Assembly (NCBI GenBank): GCA_009760855.2
Contig: WPIO01000031.1
Location: 3,392,501 to 3,442,500, forward strand
DNA from: Cristatella mucedo
Lineage: Eukaryota > Bryozoa > Phylactolaemata > Cristatellidae
Direction: 5' to 3'
DNA length: 50,000 bases
The notes beneath the pieces are model-generated. The model was not told where the DNA came from. It did no database searches and saw nothing but the letters and a program-made list of their open reading frames with translations. This document shows, one piece after another, positions 49,146 through 50,000 of this stretch. The position numbers and the translations under genes are program-made. Each line of letters starts with the position of its first letter. Position 1 is the first letter of the stretch.

Positions 49146-49189
49146 TATACTTCTGTAAACACTCTTTTGTTAGCCTTTTTTAATAACAA

Positions 49190-49290
49190 TAATAATAACA
49201 ATGCGCTTGATAAAGCGCCCTCAGAGAACTCAATCTCTTTATAGGCGCTTTACATTTGCTGCAAAGAAAAGCTGCGCGATTGAATCGTGA
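49190..49290 (-). mobile_element. LINE-B 3' tail fragment
   Basis: gccctcagagaactcaatct and aggcgctttacatttgctgc are the reverse of the shared tail, next to an AATAAC repeat. Confidence 0.7.
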
Positions 49291-50000
49291 TTTTTTGCTG
49301 CTCTCCTCATTAATTAATATAAGCCAGCATATTTTGTCCAGGTCATAATTAAGTAAGCAAAGTTAAAGTAAATCAGCCGAGCCAACTTCAGGGCTTTGAC
49401 CAATGTTAATACAGCCCGACCTTAAACAACCACTGCTATTGCTCTTTTAACTAAAGAATTAGGAATCCTCGAGATGGTTACGGGGGACTGCAGACAAAGG
49501 ACCTGATATAGTATCAGACCATGTGAATTTATTCCCTGAATCTATTGCAACGGAAGGAATCCGATCTGATCTTGCCTACAAAAGAAGGAAGGATCGCTAA
49601 AATTGCTTTAATCACACAAAAGACTCGGATTAACAGCTGTTACAGCAAAGAGAACAAGTTCCACTATTACTCCCTTTAAAATGGTGAACCATTAAATACG
49701 GTCACAGCGCCGAGGATCTTACTTGAGCTTGCTCAGTAATCAAGCTCCCAATACCACGTCACTGGCTCCTACTAAGGCATTTAGGGGTCTCTCCATGCGA
49801 AGTAAAGACAAAAACCAACAAACTGATCGGCGGGGCAGTGCATCTAGAAGAGACGATTCGCGGAGCCTGTCAACCGTGACGAAATGACCACTGCAAACTA
49901 ATCCTTTTGCTGGCAACGATTTAGGGCTTAGGAAAAGACAGGAACTTTCGTCTACCAAGCTTCTCATCAGGCAAGCAGGCATGGGACATGCTGCCTCAAC
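49291..50000. other. Nothing recognised
   Basis: One 80-codon ORF on the minus strand (49740-49982) has no recognisable motif. The missing 5' exon of PKD is either in unrecognised form here or beyond the window. Confidence 0.4.

Overview
This is a gene-containing stretch of an animal nuclear genome. The evidence is spliced genes with GT-AG introns, a protein kinase D gene with the animal C1-C1-PH-kinase layout, a transmembrane immunoglobulin-domain gene, decayed non-LTR retrotransposons, tRNA-derived SINEs and very dense microsatellites. I cannot name the phylum. The ORFs over about 60 codons are mostly shadows or transposon relics, because the real genes are split into short exons. I rebuilt the genes by protein-family similarity, splice signals and matching intron phases.

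Layout. (1) About 156-3470, minus strand: a tentative gene I do not recognise. Four phase-compatible exons end in a Lys/Arg-rich segment that runs toward the left edge. (2) 3815-8767, plus strand: a complete seven-exon short-chain dehydrogenase of the retinol dehydrogenase 11-14 group, 345 aa. Its start codon faces the tentative gene 344 bp away. (3) 9522-16099, minus strand: an Ig-domain single-pass membrane protein. The terminal exon is clear and a signal-peptide exon about 6 kb upstream is probable; the gene lies tail-to-tail with the dehydrogenase. (4) 16100-20100: no gene seen. (5) 20486-47085, minus strand: 19 phase-consistent exons of a protein kinase D gene (867 codons plus stop). Only the 5' exon or exons are missing. 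(6) 47086-50000: a deleted DNA transposon and a LINE, with no gene found.

Repeats fill the introns. There are two LINE lineages (A and B), two SINE families, a SPIN-like hAT miniature element inserted in a LINE/SINE tail, and a terminal-inverted-repeat element that keeps an acidic transposase-like C-terminus. There are also two strong hairpins, many CA, GA, TA and CAG tracts, and many homopolymer C or G runs.

The genes are not functionally linked as an operon would be. Protein kinase D is a diacylglycerol-responsive signalling kinase, the dehydrogenase probably acts on retinoid or lipid aldehydes at a membrane, and the Ig protein is probably at the cell surface. I found no convincing undescribed multi-gene system. 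The most notable items are the SPIN-like element, the Cys at the dehydrogenase's catalytic Ser position, the SINE-LINE shared tail, a 47-bp-arm palindrome, and a possible GC-AG intron with an in-frame poly-Leu alternative.
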